DNA of 54,630 bases from Phoronis australis (lineage: Eukaryota > Phoronida > Phoronidae). The notes under the pieces are model-generated. The model saw only the letters and a list, made by a program, of their open reading frames with translations, did no database searches and was not told where the DNA came from. Positions 11,398 to 22,994 of this stretch are shown here, one piece after another. Made by a program: the position numbers and the translations under genes. The stretch is from positions 229,579-284,208 of the forward strand of contig NMRA01000551.1 of NCBI GenBank assembly GCA_002633005.1. Direction: 5' to 3'. Positions within the stretch are counted from its first letter, which is position 1, and each line of letters starts with the position of its first letter.

Positions 11398-13859
11398 TTA
11401 AGTCATAGAAAGTACATACTTTGATCATTGTCATGTATTTGTCTCATACTGCTTGATAAACGCTGTCAGAATAATCTATTATTTTCATACAGTCTTTGTG
11501 CACATTCACAGAGATCATTCAACTACCGGTATATTGTTTTTGTACTATAACGTATTTCTGGTGTATTATGCAAACAAGCTGTATTTTACACCATTAGTCA
11601 ATGTTTTAGTCATTGAGGCACAAATTTTGCCCAGTCTCAAGTGTTTTGTGTTATTTTTGTTGCCTGACAATGCCAGAATAACTTCCTAGTAACATTCAGA
11701 CTTAGTTTGCATTTTTGCCACTAGGTGTCTCTACGTTTTTTAAATTTCACTGTTTATAATTAATTTACAATAGTAAAACGTGTAATGTGAGTGTAATATT
11801 GTTCAATACAATGGCACTGATGGGACCATATTACTTGTTTTACAAAAAGTCACTGTTGAAGCAGCAATGTCAATTCAGTGAATTTTTATCAATACCAGGA
11901 TGTGAACATGTGTTTTCTGTGACGTGGGCGGCACCCACCTCAGTTATTCCCACACAAAAAGAGATGTACTTTTTATTTGAAAGAGCGTGATTTGCTCCTT
12001 AGCATGGCGTGACCACACTCTATACATTGCACACTATCTACGAGCGAGTTGCGTGACAATGCCAAGAGGCTCATTTACAAATTTAATTTAATTTTTTAAG
12101 TTGAGGATAGGGGACCTGTAGATTATTGACATATCTCAAAAGTTCGTAACTCCTGTTTTGGATATTTTTTGAATGACTGCTTGGGTGCATATGGAGGAGT
12201 ACATCACTTAAAGGCCTGCCATTGCAAAGTAGTTCCTGCTACGATCTCGAAAAGGGGGGGGACATGTGGGAACTAACTTAGTATTGTACGATTTGAGTAT
12301 GTCCCTGGGGTATGGGGTTGCGTTGGAGGTATGTTTTGCCGATCCCCATTTCATGAAGATGTTAAGACGGTCTTATTTCTTGAGTACAAGTTTGCTGTGA
12401 TGTAGCTTTTAGATTTTTTTAGCAGTGACCAGGGGCGCCTTAGATTTCAATAGTGGAATTATGATGTGGCTAGTGCTAGTTAAATAACGCTCGTGCCACT
12501 AAGATCTCACTTGTGCTTCGAGAGTCGGCTTGAGTGCATAAAACAGTGAAAGTGCAGCCGCTGAAAGCGATTGTATAGCTGCCCTGGTGCAATGAGTTAT
12601 GGGAGTAAGTTGTAAGTGTCTTAATCAGGGACTCTCTGAACCAAATTTGTTGAATCGCAGTGCACTACCCATTTGTAATTCCCTACAGTGATGACTTAAG
12701 GAGAGTAAGTGATCAAAAAGAAAGAGAAACCTTGACTAGACTTTAGAAAAAGTGGAATTCAATATTTTTAAAACCCTAAATAAAGCAAATGGGACATAGG
12801 TTCTCCTCACTAAGTTATCCGGGTGATGGCAGGGTATTCGCTTCAATTGGTGGAATAACTTGACAATGACTTATACAAAATACTTGAATTCAGCAAACAT
12901 CCAACAATGAGTTACAGTCAGAAGAATGAGTTGTGTTAAGTGTAACTGCAACTAAATACGTGTAAGGACTTCCTGTTGTCTGGGTTTACGGATGCACAGT
13001 TACCAAGACAGCGACTGAGTTATGCCTACCACTGAGTTGCATTGGTGATATGGCAGAAAGTGTCAGAGTTGGATGCTCTTCTCAAGATATTGTGCATAAA
13101 AATTATCAAATGTTTAAGCCTCATTGTATCCCAACTCCTGGTAAGCACTCCGCTTCAGTTCAAGTTAAAAATTAATGACGCGACCCACGACGTCCTCTGA
13201 TTTTGGCGTTCCCCGAAGTGAGCGTCACACTTGGAAACATGTACTGTCTTTGCCAGTATGAGTACCAATTGTTATTAATAACTGCATGAAGTGTTGAAAT
13301 ATTCTTGAAAACTAGTCTCTAAGTTACTTTGGTAGAGCATAAAATCATAAATATTTTTAAAATCATGAAAAAGTCCTTAGTTTCGAACATTTGATTGTCA
13401 GGAAAGGCTAAGTAGCGGGAATATACATGCCAGCTGTTATATCAGACTCACTGTCAAATAAAAGTGTGGTGACATTTTGAAACAATGGTTACGACTACAA
13501 GTAAATATCCAACATTGATAGCTAATTACATATTTTTGAATTGTAAGTTATCCATTAAATATATCAATCACATGTCGATATTTTGTCGCAAAATAACACT
13601 ATCAATGTCTTGATCGGGTTTGTTTTAAGAAATCCCTACGTCCCACGGACTCGAAGACGGTTGATTTCCTTGTGTATTTTCGTCATGAGCACAGTGTCCT
13701 TGTTTCTGTGTTATAAACGTAGTTTACTGTTGACAAGTGTCTCATGGTTAAGTGTCGTTTCTGAATTGGTTTTCTTGCTTGTCCACTCTTTGTGACTTGT
13801 ACCATTCTCTGTGACTTAAGTCCATCTGACTGACTTTTCATGTTGGCATCATTTTACAG

Positions 13860-13955
13860 AAGGCTGAGTCCCTTGGATCGCCCCCACCACCCATAGCTGT
13901 GGCCATCCCACCACCCATAGCTGTGTCCATCCCACCGCAGACAGTGGCAATAAAG
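13860..13955 (+). CDS. C2H2 zinc-finger protein, coding exon 2 (proline-rich linker)
   Basis: This 96-bp exon (32 codons, residues 39-70 of the model) has acceptor ATTTTACAG and donor AAAG|gtaagc, phase 0 on both sides, matching exons 1 and 3. It encodes a Pro/Ala/Ile/Val-rich linker with the octapeptide PPPIAVAI repeated as PPPIAVSI, from a 24-bp direct duplication at 13884-13931. Its composition continues naturally into the start of exon 3 (PPSPPAPPVAITTP), which supports the join. There is no catalytic or Zn-binding residue. The exon can be skipped without frame change, so alternative use is possible. Confidence 0.7.
13884..13931. repeat. 24-bp coding duplication inside exon 2
   Basis: Two adjacent 24-bp copies (CCACCACCCATAGCTGTG plus GCCATC or TCCATC) differ by one base and add eight residues in frame. 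Confidence 0.9.
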
Positions 13956-14629
13956 GTAAGCATTGCTAGATGATGACACACTATACAGTGATATGTACCT
14001 AGATCTTAAAAGCCTAGTCGACACTTGGAAGATCAAGTCACCCAGCTTAAAATTAGGTTGCCCAGTTTTTAGATAGAGTATGTATCAGGAGTCAGAAGTC
14101 CTGTTTCAGCATAGCCTACAAACTTTTTGCTAAACCTTTATTTGTTGGGCAGATGTTTCCATCTATTCAAGTCATCTTATAAAAGTGATAATTCCTGTCC
14201 TACTAAAAAATTGCTTTTGGCCTGCTGAGAGATTTCCCGCAGTGCAGAAGATAGCGTACCTGGATTGTGACTTAGATGCATTACGCACTGACCTAAATTC
14301 TAAAACCTTTCGAGGTGACTAGATCCATGTTCTGTGGTTTAGGGCAGGCACGATGCATATAGTTACTTTTTGGTGTAGTTTGAGTGACCGTGTTGGAAAA
14401 AGTCATGCACAGTCTTCATGTAACTCTTGATATGGCATCAAGCATTCAGTCCATGTAGTCCATTCTACACATGTTTCACATGTCTCTACTTCCACCTCCG
14501 CCTTAGTTGGCCATGTCAGTATACTCCCGAGTTCCCAATAGTTGTAGAGACAGCAATAATAGTACAGACCAGAAAGTTTCACGAGTTCTAATAATAGTAG
14601 AGTTTCTAACAACATTTTTGCCACTAGAA

Positions 14630-14990
14630 AAGTAGAATAATAGTATAGACCGGATATTGGCGGAAAAATTAATAATAGTATAGAATGGAATCATGGTATA
14701 GATGGCACATTTGTGGAAATTTAAACATAGTATAGACTGGAATAATGATATTGATTACAAATTTGGGTAAAATCTAGTAATGATAGAGAAGGGAATAATT
14801 GTGCAAAACAGCAAATTCTAGGAAATAATGGTGTAGATGAAAATTTTGTGGAAAATTAAAAATAGAATAGACTGGAATAATAATGCTGATTACAAATTTG
14901 CGTAAAATCTAGTAACTGTAGATGGAAATAATAGAAAGTGCAAAATCTAATGATATAGATGGGAATAATAGTGCAAAGGAGCAAATTCTG
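14630..14990. repeat. Degenerate AT-rich repeat zone
   Basis: Imperfect, irregularly spaced copies of AATAATAGTATAGA(C/T)(G/C)G and of a longer block (GATTACAAATTTG(G/C)GTAAAATC) recur. The long block appears at about 14752 and 14883. It looks like a decayed minisatellite. Confidence 0.7.
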
Positions 14991-16026
14991 TCTGACTTAC
15001 CACCGCTTTAAGTAATTGTTTCAAAGAAAAACCTTTAAACTGAACATTAGCATAATTAAATTATTGCAGTGATGTATCCACACATGCCATAACATAGTAC
15101 AGTGAAGTGGAATAAAAGTGTCATTGCTAAATCAAAGACTATTTGTTTATTCAATAACTTAAAAGGGAAGTCTATATAGATGTGTTTCAAATAGTATGTG
15201 GAATCATTTTACTCAAAAAAGAATGAGACATGCATACTAGAGATGCCAATGTTGACTAAGTCGCAATCTACAGGTCGCAATTTTCGTCCGATTCGCACGA
15301 AATTCGCACACGACGTGTAGATCCAGAAGTCCTGGAAGCCTATTGTTTTTGATCATGATCGGATTCAAAATGGCGGACGTGGCGGCCATTTGTTTCTGAT
15401 TTCCGATTCAAATGCTCATAGAGGCCGCAATTTTCAATGTACAGGGCTGAAAATTGGTACGATTATTATAGCCGCCAAGTACAATAACTGCACTTTAAAT
15501 CAATAACTTCCGGTCAAAGATGGCGGAAATATCAGCAATTGCGCATGCGCACCTCGATTTCGGGCAAAAAACGTTTTCTCCTGTAGAGGGCGCTTTATAG
15601 GACCAATTCCTTTGAAATTGTTCAGGTAATAGTTGTTTTTGACATGCTATTATTCAAAGCTAAAAAACCGTAAGTCGCTTTCAAGATGGCATGTTCACCC
15701 ATTTTTATGCGCCCACATATTTATATTTGGACGCGTTATCTATTGTTCTGCGGTCGCATCTTGAACGGAAAGAGCAAATGACGTGAATTTTTGCATGTAG
15801 ATTCCTTGAAGTATGCTCTTTCAAAAGTTCTGCGATGACGTTTTTCTCAGACTTACCGTTTTTGAGTTATTTGACCTAGAATTTAAAAAAACGCAAAATT
15901 TTAATTTTTTCGAAAAATCTACAGAATTTTGCGGAACTACTAACTTAGATAGAGTTTTGAACAGGCTTTCAGAAGATATTTTCAATTTTTCGCTAGGACG
16001 TCTACTTTTTTGAATATTGAACTAGA

Positions 16027-16325
16027 CAGTAGCGTATTTCTTACTTATTTTTGACATCTTCGCTAGTCATGTGACTGATTGTGTTGCTCATAATCCCCAC
16101 TATCATCATCATAATCGTCGTCGTCATCATCTAAATCGTCATCTTTTCAGTTAACTTCGCCAAGTGTGGCTCAAGACTGTAGCCTATTTCTTACTGATTT
16201 CTTACATCTTCGCTAGTCATTTGAATGTCATCGTATTGTTCATACTCGCCACCTTTGTCATCGTAATCATCGTCGTCATCATCTCCATCATCGTCTTTTC
16301 GGTTAATTTTGCCAAGTGTCGCTCC
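16027..16325. repeat. About 150-bp tandem duplication with (GTC/ATC)-rich core
   Basis: Two copies with period about 150 bp share TATTTCTTACT, CATCTTCGCTAGTCAT, a CATCGTCGTC trinucleotide-rich core and CGCCAAGTGT. They differ by several substitutions, so the duplication is not recent. Confidence 0.75.
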
Positions 16326-17332
16326 TCCGAGTGCTCGTTTATTTATCATTAGGCAGCATGTTTCAAAATATTTCTATATGCCTTAGTTCGCTTTTAGTAT
16401 GGAAATCTGGGAAATGATTACAATGGAAATTTCATGATAGTAGTGTGAGGAAATAAAAGCTATATTCTGAAAATTACATGGAAAAGTTGAATAATTAAAA
16501 CCCTCTATGGGTAGGCACCGTGTAGGGAAGGCAATCATAAAGGTTGGTTAGAGGCCAGGTTACGATAAAAGTACAAAATACGAAGTTCAGAAACAGTTTA
16601 GTATCTGTTGGTCTGCACCAATGAATACTTGATGCAGTATGCTGCGAGCGGGAATAAGTCTGGATACGCGGATATTTTACAAAACTTAACGGCAGGTAGA
16701 AGCCTGACGCCAGTATTGCAACTTTTTTCATCCCTGAAAAGTTGTTGCCTACATGAACGTGAATGAAATTTAAATGTCAGATATCGATGGGCACAATCTC
16801 AGCCAACTTGAAAATAAAGGAGCATCTGACTTCTAGACATTAGAATTTTTTGTAAACTTGCTTCTACAATTTGGAATTGTCACTTGGCAGTAGCAGATGG
16901 CACAAACTGTGGCCATTACGTGTGTCTGAAATGTATTTAAAATTCCACTACATAAATGAAACATTCAAAAAATTTTAGGTTTTCACCACAATATAATTTC
17001 CTTTGTTTAAAAATGTAAAATCTCGTTTTTCCATGTTTGTATAGGAATGTTTTTACCATAACAATGTGTCACTCGTTGGGCAGCTGAGGTCACTGAAGTG
17101 ATTTTTATCAACATCAATTTTTTAACGTCAAGTTTTCATCGTAATTTCTATCAAATTTCATTTGTTATCAAAGCAGCAAATACCTTTGTGACTATGGAAC
17201 CTATTTGGCTTTTTCTTAGTTATTACTGTTGTTCAGTATTGTTCATTTTGCATTGTGATCAGTACAACCAGTGTATAGATGACAGTGCATTGGAGACTTT
17301 AAACACTTTCAGATTCTTCGCAGTGAAATAAC

Positions 17333-17425
17333 TACCGTATTCGCCGTAATAACTGCCCATGCCCCTATAAGCGCCCCCCACGCGTTTGCAGACTTTGCTG
17401 GAATAAGCGCCCAGTCCATGACGTA
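17333..17425 (+). mobile_element. TIR-like start of a TACCGTATTCGCC repeat
   Basis: TACCGTATTCGCCGTAATAAC followed by GCCC and two AATAAGCGCCC or TATAAGCGCCC motifs resembles the terminal repeat of the complete short element at 52509-52605. I could not find the matching inverted end, so only one terminus is claimed. Confidence 0.5.
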
Positions 17426-18414
17426 CCTTCAGTCCTAAAACTTGGCTACAGTAACGTCTTCAATTTATCAAAAAAGGTCTTCCAGACCACCAGCGGCACT
17501 GCTACGTTTGTATTTAGCCGTGACTATACACTTCAAAGTAACACAGCGCTTCAAAAAGAACGCAACAGCGTTGCTACATTCGCGACGACCGTGTCCCACT
17601 ATGGTCTGACCTTACAGTACACATCGACTGTCTCATGAATAAAAATAACTCGGTGTTGAACGCACGTGGCCAGAAAGCGCGCGCTACATATATGAACCTA
17701 GCTGTCATCAAAGACATTAGTCGAGAACTATCCATTCATGAAACGGGTAGCATAGCATCGGTAAGAAATGAATATTGGCCCTAATTTCCGACAATTTCTA
17801 ATACTATAAAACATGTTTGCGTTATTTTTTAGATGGATTGTTTGATTAACCATAATTGGTGTTTTTAAGCCGAATATCGAATAAAACGACAACCGACAGC
17901 GAATGCTTACACACCCTTACACCGAAAAATAACTGTCAGAACAGTTACGTACGCATCCAGCTACACGGCGACTAATATGGGTCTTACCGAAACAAATGTC
18001 GAACGTTTTTAGCACGAGACCGACAAGTGCTGAATGAAACACGCTCTGGTTTAGGCCTACTGCTTGTGCAAATTTCTTTAGACACAATGCACATCTAGCT
18101 CGTTAGATTGCGTGGCTCTGGCCAAAAGACGGTCTCTGCTTTGTCAAATGAACTCTGGTTACACGCACGCGCTCGCTTACTCGCAGACGAACTTCAAAAC
18201 AAACGTCACGTGGCANGGATGAGATTCTTAAAATTTTGGTATCTACTACTGAAATGTAAAGTTTGTTTGAAATCTTTTAATTCTGTAGAGGTCAGATTTC
18301 ATGAATTACATGCATTTTCCGTTTACAGAGAAAGCTTGTGTCTGTGCAGTTTGTACCTTGTTATTAAGTCTACTTAGGCTCCCGCATGAACATTATATGC
18401 ATTTCTTATTGCAG

Positions 18415-21400
18415 AGTTCACTTGTCTTAAGCCCTCATCATCCACCATCACCACCAGCACCGCCAGTTGCCATAACAACACCTTCTCAACCAACCACAAA
18501 GTATGAGTGTAAGTCGTGTGGACGGTCATTTGTTCAAAAGACCCAGTATCAGCGTCACTGTAAGATGCACATGAAGCGGCTGGCCTGCGCCGTGTGTGGT
18601 GACGAGTTTGTTCAGCAGTCACAGCTGGCGCACCATGTTTGGGAAATCCATCGTAAGACGCTGACTGAGCTGGCCTTGGTCGAAAAGTCACTTACACAGC
18701 CACAGCAACAAACTAGTTATGCGAGAGAAATAAAAAAATGTGATTCAAGACTTGAGTTGACAAATAACAATGTTAAGGTGAACAATAGTTTGTCTCACTC
18801 CGCTGTGACTAAACACAAAGATATTAATAGTGATGAAGCCGAGTTTAGTGTTGCCATACCTGAATTCAATGGCTGTTACAAGCCTCGTATCCATGCCTCT
18901 CGTGGTGCCATGTTTAGGAAACCGCCACCAGAAGACAGGGGTACGAAATCACGTGTGGATGTTTATGATTTTGATGCTAATGAAGACGACGACGTCATAA
19001 CGCCGAGTCGAGTTATCAAACCAAAGTTTGGCAGTGGTCTCAAAAAATGTGCAATGGCTGACGTAGCTCTGGCAAATGGCAATGGAAATTGTGAACCGAT
19101 AACGGATGGAAGTTGTGCTGAGGTCAGTGCACCAGCTAAAGATGGTGATGCTGGGACAAAAGGTGATGATGAAGATTATGTGGAGGAGGATAGTCAAGAT
19201 GAGAGGCTGAGTGAGGAGAATGGAGAGGTGTGTTCTGACGACCAACTGGAACACTCTTTTGCATTTGTGGAAAAAATCTCACCTACCGGGTTGAAGATTA
19301 AGTTAAAGCCTCTTGTTAAATCTCCAGCTCAGCGAAAGCGGAAAGCCAACTTTCAGTCCAATCTTGTTCCACTGGAGGGGTTGAAATTAAAAATCAAGAA
19401 AGTGGGGAAAGTTCAGTCAAATTTTGGAACCTCGGTTGTCAAAGTTGCTTCTTCAGAAAAAAGTGGAAATCTGAATAGTGAATCATCACCAACTAATTGT
19501 CAACCTGAAGTGGGCGATAAAGTACGTGAAACTACTGATAACCCTAACGGATTGAGTATTGTTTGTAATGCTTTAGGTGACCGTTCATGCGTGGATACAT
19601 GTGAACAGGCACCGGCAAGAACGCCTCAAAAATTCAGGACGACACGTGCTAATACATCAAGAAGCAGCAAAAGGTTGCTCTTGAACCTCTCCAATCGTAA
19701 TTTAGTTGATCCAAATAGGCGTGTTACAAGGAGTCGTAGTGCTACTTTGAGCTCCTCTGAACAAGACCCGGTGTTGTCAGAAATTTCCAACAGTAACTTG
19801 TCTACTAGAAACGTGGTTGCGACAGCTGAGCTACCCGTGGAGAAGCGAGAGCGAATCTGCCTGAAAATCAGCAAGTCATTGTTGTCCCCGTACAGGGAAG
19901 AATATGAAGGGGCTAGTGTTGATAATGGATCGCACCATGACAAAGTGGTCGAGGCTGAGCGAGAGCCTCTCAAGTTTTCTATCCCACTCAGTAAATTACC
20001 CGCTGTATACTCTACGTGGAAGCCTCTCCAGAAAACCCGACAAGTAAAACGTCAGCTGGCTAACCATCATCAGGTTAAGCCTGGCACATCTCGAACAATG
20101 CAAGCTGCGCACAAAATTAGAGTGCATTACAAGCGGCTACGACGCAGTCAAAACCTGAAAAGCAGCAAGGAAAAAACGGTGGCGGGCAACCTAATTCAGT
20201 CACAGAGCTGTGAGCCGGAGGAAGGAAAGCAGAGCGGGTTGTTAGTGGAGGAGGTGATGTCTGAATGTGATAGTGCAGTGGTGGATATGGTGCGTACACC
20301 AGAGTCACTGCAGCAGCACAAGGTGGAGCGAGCCAAGGAAGCACATAGTGAAGAGGACCAAGGTATAGGTATGGACAGCGACGAAACAAACAGCCCTGGT
20401 GCTCACAGTGACTCATCACTGTGTGGTGCTCAGACAAAGCATGCTACTGATCTTTGTAGTGTCGGTAGTGGCGGCAGCGGGATGACGTCACCAAACTCTG
20501 TCGTCGATAATCACTTGTCGGCCAACGGTTATGCAGATCATAATAAGTGGCGAAATACATTCGTTTCTATTCCTGAAGGTCAAAATCGCCAGACAAGGTG
20601 CTCGGGCGATTGGCCGGAAAGTCCTGAGGCTAAGCCATATTCCGATTGTCAAGAGATGGAAAAACCAGTGTCACACTTGCCAGCTGACAATGGATCAGTG
20701 CTAAATGAAGTTTCAGACTCACTACCATGCAAAAATAAATCTTATGAATTTGAATCCGTGTCTCCACCATATGACACAATGGCCGAGTTGGTGTCAAATG
20801 TTTGTTCTACTGTTTATGGCCAAGATGGCAGTACACATAACAGTGAATATTCAAAGAACCACATTGCTGACGGTGCTGACATTGTTTCTGATGGTAGAGT
20901 CACTAGGCAGAGATACAACAGTAAAAATACAGCCAAAGACTGGTTGAAGTCTTTGGACGATCATGGCAGGACTAAAACTAAGTGTAACGCTATGTCGTCA
21001 CCAAAGGCGGAGCAACCGCTCATCAATATGTGGCAGGCGCCATCTAGTGTCAGAACAGGGAGTCAAAGGAACGGTAGTGGCAGTAGTGTGTTTAGTGGTA
21101 ATGTTAATGGAGACAGAGCGCACGACACATTTGGTGCTTTTGCCACCAAAACGAACAACTTCCAAAGTTTTGCCGACCTCAACCCTGCTAATACTGGCTT
21201 GTTTAATCGAGATGACAGTGAGAGTGATTTCGAAGACTTTGAACCCCCAGCATTAAAAGTTCCTGTGAAGACGTTGCAGCGTATAGCCAGTGAGAAACGA
21301 ACAACCTCAGTGTCTCACAGTGACTTCCTACAGACTATTGGTCTACAGAGACAAGTGAGCAGGACTTCTGTGACAGATCACTATGAAAACGAATTCTTGA

Positions 21401-21966
21401 AATTTCTCAATAAACAAAATGGCAACGAGGAAGACAACTACGGTGATGTGTTTGAGGAGGAGGATGATGGGATGTCATCAGATGGGGAGATGGATGTTGG
21501 CCAGATGGGCAATAACTGCACCTGTGCGCGATTCTTGACCTATTTCAACAAGCACCAGTTTGTTGCCTTGTCAGAGGAATTGCTCTATCTGCGACATAAA
21601 GTTTGTGAGATGATCGTTGGCTTGTTTCCCAATATAATGTATTCTGGTCCGTTTAACATAATGTCCAGTGACGTGGAAGATCTACTGGATGCCATATCTG
21701 ACGTATCCAATTCATCTGTCAGTGACAGTACACCAGTGTCTTCTGGTCAGAGCAAATACTTAAAAGTAAATCTGTGCAAGACCCCTAAGCGTTGTCTTTT
21801 GTTGCTGCGTAAAAAGGCCGCAGACTTCCTACAAGTTCTGTTTCCGTCAACTACTCTGGACAGTCAAGTGTACCATGACACAAACTGTTTACAAAGTATT
21901 ATGGAGGAAATCATTGCCAATAACAAAATGGAATATGAAGTTCATACTGGCTGTGATGCATTCTAA
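18415..21966 (+). CDS. C2H2 zinc-finger protein, large terminal coding exon
   Basis: An acceptor at 18411-18414 (TTATTGCAG) opens a 1183-codon exon in phase 0, ending TAA. It supplies residues 71-1253. After a Pro/His-rich start come two C2H2 fingers: C102, C105, H118, H122 and C128, C131, H144, H149. Next is a long low-complexity middle rich in Ser, Asn, Asp and Glu, with acidic runs (EDDDV, DDEDYVEED) and basic blocks (PAQRKRK; the related pair GLKIKLKP and GLKLKIKK). The C-terminus (about 1100-1240) is hydrophobic and folded-looking, with a 39-residue module present twice (1126-1164 and 1198-1236). The ORF is open 114 bases upstream of the acceptor, but those bases are assigned to the intron because exon 2 joins only at 18415 in frame. 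Probably a nuclear regulator (inference); orthology unknown. Confidence 0.82.
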   Translation, partial: SSLVLSPHHPPSPPAPPVAITTPSQPTTKYECKSCGRSFVQKTQYQRHCKMHMKRLACAVCGDEFVQQSQLAHHVWEIHRKTLTELALVEKSLTQPQQQTSYAREIKKCDSRLELTNNNVKVNNSLSHSAVTKHKDINSDEAEFSVAIPEFNGCYKPRIHASRGAMFRKPPPEDRGTKSRVDVYDFDANEDDDVITPSRVIKPKFGSGLKKCAMADVALANGNGNCEPITDGSCAEVSAPAKDGDAGTKGDDEDYVEEDSQDERLSEENGEVCSDDQLEHSFAFVEKISPTGLKIKLKPLVKSPAQRKRKANFQSNLVPLEGLKLKIKKVGKVQSNFGTSVVKVASSEKSGNLNSESSPTNCQPEVGDKVRETTDNPNGLSIVCNALGDRSCVDTCEQAPARTPQKFRTTRANTSRSSKRLLLNLSNRNLVDPNRRVTRSRSATLSSSEQDPVLSEISNSNLSTRNVVATAELPVEKRERICLKISKSLLSPYREEYEGASVDNGSHHDKVVEAEREPLKFSIPLSKLPAVYSTWKPLQKTRQVKRQLANHHQVKPGTSRTMQAAHKIRVHYKRLRRSQNLKSSKEKTVAGNLIQSQSCEPEEGKQSGLLVEEVMSECDSAVVDMVRTPESLQQHKVERAKEAHSEEDQGIGMDSDETNSPGAHSDSSLCGAQTKHATDLCSVGSGGSGMTSPNSVVDNHLSANGYADHNKWRNTFVSIPEGQNRQTRCSGDWPESPEAKPYSDCQEMEKPVSHLPADNGSVLNEVSDSLPCKNKSYEFESVSPPYDTMAELVSNVCSTVYGQDGSTHNSEYSKNHIADGADIVSDGRVTRQRYNSKNTAKDWLKSLDDHGRTKTKCNAMSSPKAEQPLINMWQAPSSVRTGSQRNGSGSSVFSGNVNGDRAHDTFGAFATKTNNFQSFADLNPANTGLFNRDDSESDFEDFEPPALKVPVKTLQRIASEKRTTSVSHSDFLQTIGLQRQVSRTSVTDHYENEFLKFLNKQNGNEEDNYGDVFEEEDDGMSSDGEMDVGQMGNNCTCARFLTYFNKHQFVALSEELLYLRHKVCEMIVGLFPNIMYSGPFNIMSSDVEDLLDAISDVSNSSVSDSTPVSSGQSKYLKVNLCKTPKRCLLLLRKKAADFLQVLFPSTTLDSQVYHDTNCLQSIMEEIIANNKMEYEVHTGCDAF

Positions 21967-22898
21967 ACTGGATCTGAAGTATTAGGTTGTTGATGGCCAT
22001 ATTCAGAGTATCTTTGATTGGTTTGTGCCACATATGACTAGTGTAAGCAACAGTCCTGTATCAAACATTCTCCCAAATCTAACATCTCAAACTCAAACTC
22101 TAACTTCACTTTGATGATTTCTGTTCTATTTTTGCATAAACTTGTGATATTTTTATGCGTATGTACATTACAATTTAGGTACATGGTTAATTAACCCAAG
22201 TACACACTTTTAGACGGCAATATGAATTACTGTTAGAAATTGAAGTTTGAGCTGGACGTGTCAAGTTGAACTTTAGTTTTGTAGCTTGAATTTTGGAGTT
22301 ATCAGGTGCGAACTTAGTTTATGTGCTTGTCTACTTAAGTCATATTGGGCTCAAGTGCAAAATCAAATATATTTATCACGAGTCAAACATAGATTGAACG
22401 GAAAATATCAAAACTAGAGTTCTGATGTTGAATTTTGGATGTTCAGTGTGTTGCTAGAGAAGAGCTTCAGATCATCCTTGTTGTTGTATCTCTTTATTGG
22501 TCATTAAGTTGGCTAATTTTCTCCATTTAACTATTCAAAGATCACAGCTGTGATTTGGTGAGGATCTTGTATAACTACTGATTTACTGCAAGGTGCGCTG
22601 TCATTGGTAGGGTGCTGTGAAGTCACAGACCACAACAAATGGCTTAAGTCAACATTGCCATATCCTGACTACCAATATAAGTTTGTTATTTAAACTTTAG
22701 CTACAGAATTATCTTTGGTCTGTGTGCTAGTCATGTGTGATGAGAAATCGATGGCTGCTTTGTACTAAAACCCCTAAAAAGGCATTTGCCTACAGAGGAT
22801 TTTTAAAAATGGAGTCTTTGAAAGTGCTAGTGGGTATCAAAGATAGGATTACAATCAAAGAGTATTAATAGCTTTATTAGGAGACCACGTCACTGGAA

Positions 22899-22994
22899 AG
22901 ACTGTAAAACTATGAGACTGTAAAACTATGAGACTGTATAACTATGAGACTGTAAAACTATGAGACTGTAAAACTATGAGACTGTAAAACTATG
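22899..22994. repeat. 16-bp minisatellite, 6 copies
   Basis: Six consecutive AGACTGTAAAACTATG units, the third with one substitution (TATAAC). It lies in the putative 3' UTR of the zinc-finger gene. Confidence 0.95.

Larger units (their letters stand above)
6424..13859 (+). other. Zinc-finger gene intron 1
   Basis: A 7.4-kb intron with GT (gtaggg) and AG (ttttacag) ends. It contains a 32-bp minisatellite (6570-6758), a related sequence pair near 9190-9250 and 9360-9415 (AATGAAACTTGATACAGAGG-type motif), a GC-rich patch (about 10600-10741) that runs into the assembly gap, and the gap itself. I found no additional phase-compatible zinc-finger exon. None of the short ORFs looks coding. Confidence 0.6.
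13956..18414 (+). other. Zinc-finger gene intron 2
   Basis: A 4.5-kb intron with ends gtaagc and ttattgcag. It holds an AT-rich degenerate repeat zone (14630-14990), a CpG-richer segment with several AAATGGCGG or AAGATGGCGG motifs (15270-15760), a 150-bp tandem duplication (16027-16325), a GCGCCC-rich repeat start (17333) followed by about 800 bp of higher-GC unique-looking DNA, one undetermined base (18216), and a pair of zinc-finger-like relics (18255-18400). Confidence 0.55.

Noticed and set aside
10602-11434. ORFs of 226-268 codons on both strands
   Set aside because: They exist only because the N run is read as open codons.
18301-18414. N-terminal extension of the terminal zinc-finger ORF from ATG 18301
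   Set aside because: Exon 2 joins in phase 0 only at 18415; an acceptor at 18328 would put exon 2 into a frame with a stop. Kept as intron, with the zinc-finger relic noted as a finding.
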